The notes beneath the pieces are model-generated. The model made no database searches. It saw nothing but the letters and a program-made list of their open reading frames with translations, and was not told the DNA's origin. Made by a program: the position numbers and the translations under genes. Positions 6,544 to 14,172 of a stretch of DNA of 14,172 nucleotides are shown here, piece by piece. Each line of letters begins with the position of its first letter. The first letter of the stretch is position 1. This DNA is from Caulobacter sp. (GTDB taxonomy: Bacteria > Pseudomonadota > Alphaproteobacteria > Caulobacterales > Caulobacteraceae), in assembly GCA_014378155.1 (NCBI GenBank), contig JACMOF010000568.1, positions 1-14,172 of the forward strand, given 5' to 3'.

Positions 6544-6550
6544 ATCCGTA

Positions 6551-7372
6551 TCAGCCCGCCATCACCACCCGCGCCAAGGCCTGAAATCCCTCGACCGGGA
6601 TAGTCTCCGCCCGCGCATCGGAATTGATCCCCGCCTTTTCGCACAGCGCCGCGCCGCCCAGGCCCTTGAGGCTGGAGCGCAGCATCTTGCGGCGTTGGCC
6701 GAAGGCGGCGGCAGTGACCTTCTCGAGGGCAGCGACCATGGCCTTGTCCGGCGCGGGCGTCAGCGGGACCAGCCTCACCACGGCCGAGGCCACCTTGGGC
6801 GGCGGGGTGAAGGCGCGGGCCGGCAGGTCCATGATGACCTTGGCGGTGCAGACGGTCTGGGAGACCACGGCCAGGCGGCCATAGGCGTCGTCGTCGACCG
6901 CGGCGGGGATGGGGTCGGGGACCTCCTTCTGGGACATCAGGGTCATCGACAGCGGGCGAAACGGGCCGGTCAGCCAGTTGATCAGCAGCGGCGTGCCAAC
7001 ATTATAGGGCAGGTTGCTGACCACATGGGCCGAACCGCCGGCGATGACGGCCATGTCGACCTTCAGGGCGTCTCCCTGGACGATCTCCAGCCGGCCGTCG
7101 GCGGCGACGGCTAGGTCTTCCAGAAGCGGGATGAAGCGCTTGTCCATTTCCACCGCGATCACCCGCGCGCCGGTTTCCAGCAAGGCGCGCGTCAGGCCGC
7201 CCGGACCGGGACCGACCTCGATCACCGTGTCGCCTTCGCCCACCCCGGCCAGGCGGGCGATCTTGCGGGTGATGTTGAGGTCCAGCAGGAAGTGCTGGCC
7301 AAAGCTCTTGTTGGCCAACAGGTCATGCTCGGCGAGGACCTCGCGGAGCGGCGGCAGATCGGCGAGGGACAT
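6551..7372 (-). CDS. rsmA: 16S rRNA (adenine-1518/1519-N6) dimethyltransferase RsmA (KsgA)
   Basis: SAM-dependent enzyme that dimethylates two adjacent adenines in the 3'-terminal hairpin of 16S rRNA, a late checkpoint in small-subunit assembly and the basis of kasugamycin sensitivity. It has 273 residues. SFGQHFL at 23-29 is the family N-terminal signature, EVGPGPGGLT (52-61) is SAM motif I, the acidic residue E75 in AVEMD fits motif II, and NLPYNVGTPLL (120-130) is motif IV with the catalytic NLPY. The C-terminal helical part contains FGQRRKMLR. It is the last gene of the - strand unit, 12 bases after pdxA, the same order as in E. coli. It ends only 7 bases from the toxin remnant, with no terminator visible between them. 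Confidence 0.96.
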   Translation of the reverse strand: MSLADLPPLREVLAEHDLLANKSFGQHFLLDLNITRKIARLAGVGEGDTVIEVGPGPGGLTRALLETGARVIAVEMDKRFIPLLEDLAVAADGRLEIVQGDALKVDMAVIAGGSAHVVSNLPYNVGTPLLINWLTGPFRPLSMTLMSQKEVPDPIPAAVDDDAYGRLAVVSQTVCTAKVIMDLPARAFTPPPKVASAVVRLVPLTPAPDKAMVAALEKVTAAAFGQRRKMLRSSLKGLGGAALCEKAGINSDARAETIPVEGFQALARVVMAG

Positions 7373-7384
7373 GGTCTTGGGAAC

Positions 7385-8389
7385 TCAGGCGGCGGCGCGG
7401 CGGGCGGCGATCTCGGCGGCCAGGCGAATGGCGGCGATCAGGCTGTCGGCCCGGGCCAGGCCCCGACCGGCGATGTCGAAACCCGTACCATGGTCGGGCG
7501 AGGTGCGCACGATCGGCAGGCCCAGGGTGATGTTCACGCCGGCCCAGAAGTCGAGCATCTTGACCGGGATCAGGGCCTGGTCGTGATACATGCACAACAC
7601 CGCGTCGTAGGTCGCGCGGGCCTCGGCGTGGAACAGGCTGTCGGCCGGGGCCGGTCCTCTGACGTCGATGCCCAGTTCGCGCAGCACGCGGACCGCCGGT
7701 TCGATGACCGCGGCCTCCTCGCCGCCCAAGGCGCCGCCTTCGCCCGCGTGAGGGTTCAGGGCCGCGACGGCAAGGCGCGGCGCCTGGATACCGAAATCCT
7801 TGCGCAAGGCCGCGACGGTGACCACGGCGGCGTTGACGATCAACTCGACGGTCAGCGCGGCGGGCACCGCGGACAAGGGTTTGTGGATGGTCACCAGGGT
7901 GGCGCGCAGGTCGCGGGCGGCCAGCATCATGATCGGCCCGTGCGGCGGCTTCTGCTCGCCGACATGGGTCAGCTCGGCGAGGAATTCAGTGTGGCCCGGA
8001 AAGGCGAAGCCGGCGTCATAGAGCGGCGCCTTGGCGATCGGCGCGGTCACCAGGCCCGTTACCGCGCCCGACAGGGCCAAGCCGGCGCCGGTCTCGATCC
8101 AGCGGATGACCTGGGCGGCATGGGCGCTGGAGGGCTTGCCCGAGACCACGGGCGCCTGGAGCGGAATGTCGAGAACGGGAAGGGCCTGGGCGAACACCCG
8201 GACCGCCTCGGCGGGTCCGGTCACCGCACGGACCTTGACCCCGCCGCCGGCCGAGGCCAGCAGTTGAGCATCACCCACCACCATGAACGGCGGTCCATCC
8301 TGGCGCAGCGCCGCCCAGGCCTTGGCGATGATTTCCGGGCCGATGCCGGCCGGATCGCCTGCGCTCAGGGCGAGGGCGGCCGTCCTCAC
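7385..8389 (-). CDS. pdxA: 4-hydroxythreonine-4-phosphate dehydrogenase PdxA
   Basis: Oxidises 4-phosphohydroxy-L-threonine to 3-amino-2-oxopropyl phosphate, which PdxJ uses to make pyridoxine 5'-phosphate (DXP-dependent vitamin B6 pathway, cytosol). It has 334 residues when begun at GTG 8389, close to E. coli PdxA (329). Motifs in order: SAGDPAGIGPEI (9-20), PGHTEFLAELT (131-141), and the three divalent-metal histidines H169 (VTIHKPL), H214 (LNPHAGEGG) and H269 (MYHDQALIPVK). The substrate-binding TSPDHGTGFDIAG is at 296-308. The frame is open further upstream inside surA, but the GTG that overlaps the surA stop as GTGA places the conserved GDPAGIG at the usual distance from the start. Coupled translation with surA is likely. 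Confidence 0.95.
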   Translation of the reverse strand: MRTAALALSAGDPAGIGPEIIAKAWAALRQDGPPFMVVGDAQLLASAGGGVKVRAVTGPAEAVRVFAQALPVLDIPLQAPVVSGKPSSAHAAQVIRWIETGAGLALSGAVTGLVTAPIAKAPLYDAGFAFPGHTEFLAELTHVGEQKPPHGPIMMLAARDLRATLVTIHKPLSAVPAALTVELIVNAAVVTVAALRKDFGIQAPRLAVAALNPHAGEGGALGGEEAAVIEPAVRVLRELGIDVRGPAPADSLFHAEARATYDAVLCMYHDQALIPVKMLDFWAGVNITLGLPIVRTSPDHGTGFDIAGRGLARADSLIAAIRLAAEIAARRAAA

Positions 8390-9738
8390 CGGGTCTCGAT
8401 GGTGGCCTGATTGCGCAGGTCGCGCAGATAACGTTTGGAGATCAGCGCAAGCTGCTGACCGCGCAGACGATTTTCGATCTGATCGTGGGTCGGGGCCTGG
8501 GCGCCCGACTGGCGCTTGCCGCACACCGCGATCAGGTGCAGGCCGGCGTCGGTGCGGATCGGATCGGACAGTTGGCCAACCTTGAGCGTGGTGGCGGCCT
8601 GCTGGAAGGCGGGGGCCAGGTCGGCGATCTCGGCTTCGCCCAGGTCGCCGGCCACGACGCCCTCGACCTTGCCGGCCGTGGCTTCCAGGGTCTGGCAATT
8701 GGCGATCTGCGGCTTCAAGGCCATCAGGGTCCGGTTGGCGGCGTCGATCTGGTCCTGGGTGGCGTCCTTGGCCAGCGGAACGGCGATCTGCTTGAGATCG
8801 ACCAGGGCCGCCTTCGCGCCCGAGCGCTTCTCACGCAGATAAATGATGTAGACGCCATCGCGCACCGGGATCGGGGCCGACATCTGACCGGGACGCAGCT
8901 GCCCGAGCGCGGCGCCGACCTCGGGCGGCATCTCGCCCGGGCTGATCCAGCCAGCGTCGCCGCCATTGGCCGCGGTCGGCGAGGCCGAGAACTGGCGGGC
9001 CACCGCCGGGAAGGGCGCGCCCTGCTGCATCTGGGTGACCAGTTGCTTGGCGCCGTTCTGCGCCGTCTCCATGCCGCCGACCCGGACGGCGTCGATGAAC
9101 ACTTCACTGACCTGATATTGTGGCTTGCTGGCGGCCTCGGCCTGACGGCGCTCGAAGGCCTTGATCTGGCCGTCGCCGATCCGCAGGCGCGAGCCGTAGC
9201 GACCGCTGATCCAGGCCTGCCAGCTGCTGTCAGCGCGGATCTGGGCTTTCCAGGTCTCCACGCCGACGCCCTGAGCCGCCAACTGCTGGGCCAGTTGGGC
9301 CCCGGTCATGTTGTTGCCCTTGGCGATGTCCTCGATCTGCTCGTCGACTTCCTTGTCGGTCGATATGATCGTGATCTTCTGCGCCTTCTCGACCCGATGC
9401 AGTTCCTGCATCTGGACGTGTTCGTCGATCAGGGAGCGCAAGGCTTCCTGCTCGAGCTGGGGCAGATTCTCCTGGGTCGGCTGCAGGCCCGAGGTCACCA
9501 TCAGCAGACGCATGCGCTGCATCAGGTCGTAGCTGGAGACGATGTCGTCATTGACGACCGCCGCCACGCTCTCCGACAGCGGATTGACGGGCGGCGCCGG
9601 CGCGGCTTGAGGCGCAGGAGCCTGGACTGCGGGCACGGCGTCTTGCGCCAGGGCCGGCAGGCCGAGGCTCGCCACGGTCAAGGCCAGGATGGAAGCGGTG
9701 CAGACCGCCAGTTTCGTCACGCTACGCGCAGACCGCAT
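8386..9738 (-). CDS. surA: Periplasmic chaperone / peptidyl-prolyl isomerase SurA
   Basis: Periplasmic parvulin-type chaperone that escorts unfolded outer-membrane proteins, LptD among them in E. coli, to the BAM complex. It has 450 residues from ATG 9738. A signal peptide (1-31) ends in ALA before Q32, and a Pro/Ala-rich linker (33-52) follows. The SurA N-terminal chaperone domain (about 55-185) includes VAAVVNDDIVSSYDL. Two parvulin-like domains follow (about 207-305 and 312-408), the first with GGDAGWISPGEMP and GVYIIYL, the second with LKVGQLSDPI and GLHLIAV. The C-terminal helix returns to the core. The frame also opens at TTG 9768, adding ten residues, but the ATG gives a cleaner signal peptide, with AGAGGA (9751-9756) as ribosome site at a rather long 12-base spacing. 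Placement after lptD matches E. coli. Confidence 0.92.
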   Translation of the reverse strand: MRSARSVTKLAVCTASILALTVASLGLPALAQDAVPAVQAPAPQAAPAPPVNPLSESVAAVVNDDIVSSYDLMQRMRLLMVTSGLQPTQENLPQLEQEALRSLIDEHVQMQELHRVEKAQKITIISTDKEVDEQIEDIAKGNNMTGAQLAQQLAAQGVGVETWKAQIRADSSWQAWISGRYGSRLRIGDGQIKAFERRQAEAASKPQYQVSEVFIDAVRVGGMETAQNGAKQLVTQMQQGAPFPAVARQFSASPTAANGGDAGWISPGEMPPEVGAALGQLRPGQMSAPIPVRDGVYIIYLREKRSGAKAALVDLKQIAVPLAKDATQDQIDAANRTLMALKPQIANCQTLEATAGKVEGVVAGDLGEAEIADLAPAFQQAATTLKVGQLSDPIRTDAGLHLIAVCGKRQSGAQAPTHDQIENRLRGQQLALISKRYLRDLRNQATIETR

Positions 9739-9775
9739 CGGTATTGTCGTTCCTCTAGACGCGTCCAAAGGAAGG

Positions 9776-9793
9776 CGCGCGTTTTACCGCGCG
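9776..9793 (-). other. Small GC hairpin between lptD and surA
   Basis: CGCGCG-TTTTAC-CGCGCG (+ strand) is a 6-bp inverted repeat in the 84-base gap between the lptD stop and the surA start. On the - strand it is followed by a mixed C/T run (CCTTCCTTT), not a clean T-tract. It may attenuate transcription slightly or stabilise an mRNA end. The call is weak because CG runs are common in this DNA. Confidence 0.25.
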
Positions 9794-9822
9794 TCCCCCG
9801 ACGCGATGACGTTTAATTGGCT

Positions 9823-12261
9823 TTACCTTGTGTCGCCCAATGTGGCGAGCGTTAGGCGCAGCATGACGGATTCATCCGACTTCAGGCGCAGGCCCGTGGC
9901 CGTCTGAGTGTAGCGATCTTCGTTCTGATAGATCACATCGATACGGATGCAATCGTCTTTGTAGTAGACGCCCAGGTCGCGGCGGGTCCAAGACCACTGG
10001 CTTTCAGACTCGGGCTGACCAAAAGCGCGTGCGTCCTGATAAGACAGACGGCCCAGGGCGGTCACGCCCCAGTTCTTCCAAACTGTATAGTCAATATTGA
10101 AGTCCAGGTTCTCTTGGCGCAGGCCCGAGGTGTCCCTGTTGTCACGCAGATAGCGGAGTGACGTGTAGCCACGCGCCGATGATGCGTCGATGCCGCCCTC
10201 GATGCGGTTGAGCTTTCCGGTGTCATTGTCGAAGCGCGCGCGGCTGAAGGCCGTCACGCCCCGGATCGGCGTTATGCTGCCCGCGACGATCCAATCGGAG
10301 GCCTTCTGATCGAGCCCGGCGCGGGTAGGCAGCAGGGGATCGACCTTCGTCCGCAGGCTGCGACCGATCAGCAGATTGCCGCTGCGGCCATCGGCGAGAT
10401 CAACCGTGGCCCGGCCGCCAATGTTCATCCGCTTGCCGCCTTCATAGAGGTCGAAACCCGGCGACTTGTTGACGTCGAACAGGTTGGTCTCGTCGAGCTC
10501 GAAGTTGGTGCTGTCCTCGTTGAAATAGATCGGCGCACCCAAGGCGTCGCGAGCAACCACGATGGGAACCCGTGAGCTGTTGGATCCCGCAGCGAACTGA
10601 ACCAGGGGTTCGAGGACGATGCTGCCGCCGCCTTTCAGGCTGCGGTACAACGGGAGACTCAGATCCAGGCCCGCCACGCCAAGGGCGCGGCGATAGTTGA
10701 TGCTTGAAATGTCGCCGGCGACAAGCGCCGCGCTCGGCAGAAAGACGTCGCTGACCCGGTAGGCGTCGCCTCGCGCCTGGGCGAACGGCTGGATGCGCAC
10801 GCCGGGGCCCGTCACAATGCTGGCCCGCCAGTCGCCTTGGAAAGAGCCGCGGATGCTATCTACGCCGTCTTGGCCCTTATAATCATTGCCGGCGGCGATG
10901 AAATTATAGGGCGGTTCGCCGAATTGCGACTCCGAGCGGGTCAGGGCCACGCCCGACCCCTGCACCCGCAGGCGCCCGCCCAGGACGTGTGATTCAGGCT
11001 CCCAACGCCCCTCGATCAAGGGCCCGATCGTCGGGAAGGCTCCGCTGTTTTCGAACTTGTTGCCCAGACCTGTCGAAGGGTCCAGACCGCCCACGCGGAG
11101 GCCCTGCATCGAGATCACCGATGCGGAGAAATAGGACCGCTTGTCCTGGCGCTTCGTATAAAGTTGCGACATCAGGCGATGGTCGTCGCCGGTGAACATG
11201 CCGCGCTGCTGGTAGACGTCGTTGACGTCGTAATCGTCGAAGATCAGCGGATCTGACGCCCGTTCGGCCGTGAAACCCCACTTCCACTTTTCGTCGACGT
11301 CGAACCGGCCCTTGGCCAGGATGTAGCTTTTGGCGGTCGCTTCGCCGAAGCGGTGGCCGTGATTGTCGAAGTCCTTTTCGTAGGTCCCACCGGCCCGAAC
11401 CTCGACCGCGCCGGAATAGAAGCGCTTGCGATAATTCAGGTTCACGAAAGGGTTGATTTTCCCATTGATCTGAGGACTTACGATCAGATCCTGAGACGGC
11501 GACAGCACCAGGAGATAGGGCTGGGTATACGAAACGCCGCGCCGCTTGGAGACCCCGATCTTGGGCGTCAGAAAGCCCGAGCTACGCTCGGTCTGAGGAT
11601 CGGGATGCCAGAACACCGGCAGGTACATGAGCGGTGCGCCGAACACCCGGATGGTCGCGCCATGATAATAGACCAGATGGCGGTTCTTATCCTGCACGAC
11701 CTTGTCGGCCTCTATGCTCCAGGTAGGCTTCGGCTTGGCCGCGCATATCTCGCACGGGGTATAGATCGCCTTGTTGAGCTCGGTGATCTGCTCATTGCGA
11801 CGAATGGCGGTGTCGGCGGCGATCTTGATGTTCTTGTCCAGGCGAGCCGAGAAGCCTTGGGCGAAGCCGGCCTTCAGTTCCTTGTCCATCGTCATGTCGT
11901 CGGCGAACTGGGCCGTGCCGTCGGCATTGATCAGAGTGACGTGGCCGTGGGCGGTCACCACCTCGGACTTGGTGTCGTAGACCACCTCGTCGGCGCGCAG
12001 CGTGCGGCCCTGGTAGCGCGCCTCGACGTCGCCCTTGGCGATCATCTTCTGATTGACGTCGTCGCGGATCAGGAGGTCGGACTCCAGATAGTAGCCGCCG
12101 TCCCCCAGGCCGTCGTCAACGGCTGGCGACGGCGCGGGCGCGGCGGGAATCGTGGCGAACGGTTGCTGCGCGAACGCCGCGCCGGACAGCACCAGCCATG
12201 CGGCGCCAGCCAGCAGGACCGCGCGGCCCTTCTCATTCGCCCCCCAGCGAAGCTCCATCAT
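9823..12261 (-). CDS. lptD: LPS-assembly outer membrane protein LptD
   Basis: Outer-membrane beta-barrel that, with LptE, inserts lipopolysaccharide into the outer leaflet at the end of the Lpt bridge. It has 812 residues from ATG 12261. A signal peptide ends at AFA before QQ (about residue 31). The periplasmic OstA/LptA-like beta-jellyroll (about 55-230) includes DEVVYDTKSEVVTAHGHV and the segment around IRVFGAPLMYLPVFWHPDP. The barrel makes up the rest, and its last strand is ESVMLRLTLATL. The alphaproteobacterial TPCEIC motif gives C170 and C173. The only other cysteine is C771 in KDDCIRID, so a disulfide from the N-domain to the barrel end is possible. Start choice: ATG 12297 has no usable ribosome site, while ATG 12261 has GAGG 6 bases upstream. 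The extended form would overlap lptG by 8 bases. Codon choice is looser than in the fab genes. Confidence 0.94.
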   Translation of the reverse strand: MMELRWGANEKGRAVLLAGAAWLVLSGAAFAQQPFATIPAAPAPSPAVDDGLGDGGYYLESDLLIRDDVNQKMIAKGDVEARYQGRTLRADEVVYDTKSEVVTAHGHVTLINADGTAQFADDMTMDKELKAGFAQGFSARLDKNIKIAADTAIRRNEQITELNKAIYTPCEICAAKPKPTWSIEADKVVQDKNRHLVYYHGATIRVFGAPLMYLPVFWHPDPQTERSSGFLTPKIGVSKRRGVSYTQPYLLVLSPSQDLIVSPQINGKINPFVNLNYRKRFYSGAVEVRAGGTYEKDFDNHGHRFGEATAKSYILAKGRFDVDEKWKWGFTAERASDPLIFDDYDVNDVYQQRGMFTGDDHRLMSQLYTKRQDKRSYFSASVISMQGLRVGGLDPSTGLGNKFENSGAFPTIGPLIEGRWEPESHVLGGRLRVQGSGVALTRSESQFGEPPYNFIAAGNDYKGQDGVDSIRGSFQGDWRASIVTGPGVRIQPFAQARGDAYRVSDVFLPSAALVAGDISSINYRRALGVAGLDLSLPLYRSLKGGGSIVLEPLVQFAAGSNSSRVPIVVARDALGAPIYFNEDSTNFELDETNLFDVNKSPGFDLYEGGKRMNIGGRATVDLADGRSGNLLIGRSLRTKVDPLLPTRAGLDQKASDWIVAGSITPIRGVTAFSRARFDNDTGKLNRIEGGIDASSARGYTSLRYLRDNRDTSGLRQENLDFNIDYTVWKNWGVTALGRLSYQDARAFGQPESESQWSWTRRDLGVYYKDDCIRIDVIYQNEDRYTQTATGLRLKSDESVMLRLTLATLGDTR

Positions 12262-12267
12262 CAACGA

Positions 12268-12271
12268 CCTC
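12268..12271 (-). promoter_or_regulatory. Ribosome-binding site deciding the lptD start
   Basis: On the - strand GAGG stands 6 bases before ATG 12261 (TCGTTG spacer). The in-frame upstream ATG at 12297 has GAGG directly touching it, with no spacer. This favours initiation at 12261, with the next codon (12258) as a second ATG. Confidence 0.55.
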
Positions 12272-12289
12272 GATCCCGGCGACACAGAC

Positions 12290-13396
12290 TCAACCATCCT
12301 CGGTATAGCAAAGCAGGGTCAAACCCGCCAAAAGCGCCACCAAGGGCGGCGTCCAGGCGGCCATGGCGGGCGTCAGCACGTCCGCCTTGCCCAGAGCGCC
12401 GCACAACTCGTTAAAGAAGAAGAAACCAAACCCCAAGGTCACGCCAGCGCCGGCCAGGCCCGCGAGACCACCCAGCCGCATCAACCGCAGCGAAAACGCG
12501 GCCGCCAGCACCGACATCGCCACGAACAGCAGCGGCGTGGCCAGCACCTGATGCAGGCGAAGGCGCAGCGAGACCGACGAGAAGCCGGCCGCATCGGTGC
12601 GCCTGATGGTCTCGGGCAGGCGCCATATGGCGATCGCCTGGGGGTTGTTGAACCGCTCGGAGGCCGAGCGGTCGTCGAGGTTCGACGGCACGGTCTGGCT
12701 GTCGGAACGGATAGCCCCCGTACCCGGCGCGGCCTCGCGCACGCCCGTCAGCTGCCAAAAGCCGGGCTCGAGCTTGGCCTCTGCCGCTTCCATGCGCCGC
12801 GAGAACTGCAGACTGCCATTGGGCGCGATCTTGTAGATGAAGAACGACACGCCGCGCAGGCGCACGGCGCCGTCTGCGGCTTGGTCGCGGGCCCTGGCGC
12901 GTATGACGATCTGGGTCTTGTCGTCGCCCTGACGCAGCCACAGCCCCTTGGGCGCTGACTTCAGGTAGTTTTCCATCATCGCGTTGCGCGAGGTTTCGAA
13001 TTGCGCGCTCATCGCCGAGGTCAGCGGATTGAGCAGGGTGACGGTCAGCAGGCCCATCACGAAGGCGGCGACGGCGGCGGGCATGATGAACCGCCAGGCC
13101 GAGACCCCCGCCGCGCGCATGGCGATCAACTCGCTGCGCCGGTTCAGGCCGACGAAGGCCGACAGCGTGCCGAACAGGAAGATGAACGGCGTCAACACCA
13201 GGATCGTCGCCGGGGCCTGCAGAACCGTCAGGAAAAGAAGCTGGACAAAACTGACATCGGCCCGGCTGCCGACGTTCTTGGAGATATCGACGAAGGCGAT
13301 CAGCATCACCAGCGTGCCGACCACCGCCAGCGCGCCGGCCAGGGCGCCCAGGGTCTTTTTGAGCACATAGCGCTCGATGATCCCGACGCCGATCAT
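12290..13396 (-). CDS. lptG: LPS export permease LptG
   Basis: One of the two transmembrane subunits (YjgP/YjgQ family) of the LptB2FG ABC transporter, which extracts LPS from the inner membrane and pushes it onto the Lpt bridge. It has 368 residues. The layout is typical: three N-terminal membrane helices (about 15-35, 55-78, 103-122), a periplasmic beta-jellyroll domain (about 135-270), then three C-terminal helices (about 283-303, 308-330, 340-362). The conserved cytosolic coupling segment NRRSELIAMRAAGVS (84-98), which contacts the LptB ATPase, follows helix 2. The ATG overlaps the lptF stop as ATGA, so the two permease subunits are translationally coupled and probably made in equal amounts. 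It is called LptG rather than LptF because it is the second gene of the pair and lies next to lptD. Confidence 0.93.
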   Translation of the reverse strand: MIGVGIIERYVLKKTLGALAGALAVVGTLVMLIAFVDISKNVGSRADVSFVQLLFLTVLQAPATILVLTPFIFLFGTLSAFVGLNRRSELIAMRAAGVSAWRFIMPAAVAAFVMGLLTVTLLNPLTSAMSAQFETSRNAMMENYLKSAPKGLWLRQGDDKTQIVIRARARDQAADGAVRLRGVSFFIYKIAPNGSLQFSRRMEAAEAKLEPGFWQLTGVREAAPGTGAIRSDSQTVPSNLDDRSASERFNNPQAIAIWRLPETIRRTDAAGFSSVSLRLRLHQVLATPLLFVAMSVLAAAFSLRLMRLGGLAGLAGAGVTLGFGFFFFNELCGALGKADVLTPAMAAWTPPLVALLAGLTLLCYTEDG

Positions 13397-14172
13397 CGCG
13401 CCCCCAAGGGTGTCATGAGGTCATGATGGCCGATGGCGATATAGCGATTGACCTTTTGGCGGAAAATTTGGGCCAATCCCCACCAGATGGCGCCCAGCGG
13501 CACGGCGTATTGCAGCAGATTGAGCCAGACGTCGTTGTCGCAGGCGGCCTTGACGCCAAAGCCCAGGATCTGGACCACGGCCGCCGCAGCGCCGACTGCG
13601 GCGATCCGCTTGCCATAGCCCATCCGGCTGAACGGGCCGCCGATCACCGCCGCCAGGGCCATGGACATCATGGCGAGGTTGTAGAGCGGGCTGGCCAGCC
13701 GCCAGTGGCCTTCCGACAGCAGCTTCACGCGGTTGTGCTGTTCCCACTCCTGGGTCAGGTCGGGGAAGAACAGCTCGTGCGGATAGCGGTCGCCGATCTT
13801 GTAGTGCAGCAGCTCGTCGCTCTGGAACAGCGCGCTGAGGTCAAAGGTGTATTCGTCCCAGGACAGGTATTGCAGCACGCCGGCGCTGGAGAATTCCTGA
13901 TTGGAGCCCTTGCGCAGGATCAGCACCGGCAAGCCCTTGCGCTGGACGATCACGCCTTCGCGGGCCGTGTAGGTGATCGCGCCGCCGTTGGCCTTTTCCT
14001 GGTGGATGAACAGGTTGTGGATGACCTCGTCGCGGTCGATCGTCTGGGCGTAGACAGTCAAGCCGGGACCGGGCTCGGTGAACTCGCCCGGACGGACCAA
14101 GGTCGAGGCGAGATCGGACTTGATGTCGAAGAAGGTCTCGCGAATCGCCCGTGAGCTCCAGGGCGCGACCCA
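13393..14172 (-). CDS. lptF: LPS export permease LptF, N-terminal part outside window
   Basis: Partner of LptG in the LptB2FG LPS exporter of the inner membrane. The frame is open to the window edge. The 259 residues seen are the C-terminal two thirds of a usual ~370-390. The first visible residues (WVAPWSSRAIRETFFDIKSD) sit just after the N-terminal helices. Next come SDLASTLVRPGEFTEPGPGLTVY and the periplasmic jellyroll, including REGVIVQRKGLPVLILRKG. Three C-terminal membrane helices follow (AMMSMALAAVIGG, AAVGAAAAVVQILGFGV and YAVPLGAIWWGLAQIF). TTG 14098-14100 is inside the conserved stretch and is not a start. The stop overlaps lptG. Family membership is firm. F versus G is set by gene order. 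Confidence 0.92.
   Translation of the reverse strand, partial: WVAPWSSRAIRETFFDIKSDLASTLVRPGEFTEPGPGLTVYAQTIDRDEVIHNLFIHQEKANGGAITYTAREGVIVQRKGLPVLILRKGSNQEFSSAGVLQYLSWDEYTFDLSALFQSDELLHYKIGDRYPHELFFPDLTQEWEQHNRVKLLSEGHWRLASPLYNLAMMSMALAAVIGGPFSRMGYGKRIAAVGAAAAVVQILGFGVKAACDNDVWLNLLQYAVPLGAIWWGLAQIFRQKVNRYIAIGHHDLMTPLGAR

Noticed and set aside
9766..9768. TTG as the surA start
   Set aside because: It adds ten residues with a negative charge and no ribosome site. The downstream ATG gives a normal basic n-region and signal peptide.
12302..12322. Promoter-like pair TTGACC and GCTATACC on the - strand just before lptD
   Set aside because: The boxes match a Caulobacter-type promoter well, but the spacer is only 7 bases against the usual 10-14, and the site lies in the coding end of lptG. 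Worth reconsidering only if a transcription start is mapped nearby.
1..14172. tRNA, rRNA, CRISPR array, insertion sequence ends, phage or defence genes
   Set aside because: Scanned by eye on both strands; no cloverleaf, regularly spaced repeat, transposase motif or defence nuclease motif was found. The dense housekeeping genes leave little room for them.

Overview
The window is an ordinary-looking stretch of bacterial chromosome with very high G+C. Gene content and order, a strong G/C third-position bias, and LptD and FabF types typical of the group point to an alphaproteobacterium, most likely Caulobacter or a close relative. That assignment is an inference from gene order and protein style, not a database result. 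Two gene blocks converge near position 6545. The left block is on the + strand and the right block on the - strand.

Left block (1-5944, +): the 3' part of fabD, then fabG, acpP, fabF, mltG, yicC and gmk. The first four genes supply the core of type II fatty acid synthesis: malonyl transfer, ketoreduction, acyl carrier and chain elongation. mltG follows with a 4-base overlap and encodes the membrane lytic transglycosylase that ends glycan strands. yicC and gmk overlap by 11 bases. acpP lies between a 187-base upstream gap holding promoter-like elements and a 170-base downstream gap holding a strong hairpin terminator, so it can probably be transcribed alone and at a high level.

Middle (5945-6543, +): a small toxin-antitoxin module. 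A ribbon-helix-helix antitoxin gene is intact, but the overlapping ParE/RelE-type toxin gene is broken by a perfect 7-base tandem duplication (6328-6341). Removing one copy restores a single 92-residue ParE-like protein. This is the clearest unusual event in the window.

Right block (6551-14172, -): in transcription order lptF (5' part cut off by the window edge), lptG, lptD, surA, pdxA and rsmA/ksgA. The order lptD-surA-pdxA-ksgA is also found in Escherichia coli. Here it is joined directly to lptFG, so the inner-membrane half of the LPS export machine (LptFG), its outer-membrane translocon (LptD) and a periplasmic chaperone family known to help LptD fold (SurA) form one tight unit. The vitamin B6 gene pdxA and the 16S rRNA methyltransferase gene follow in the same unit.

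No tRNA, rRNA, CRISPR, insertion sequence or phage gene was seen. No gene-free stretch exceeds 300 bases.
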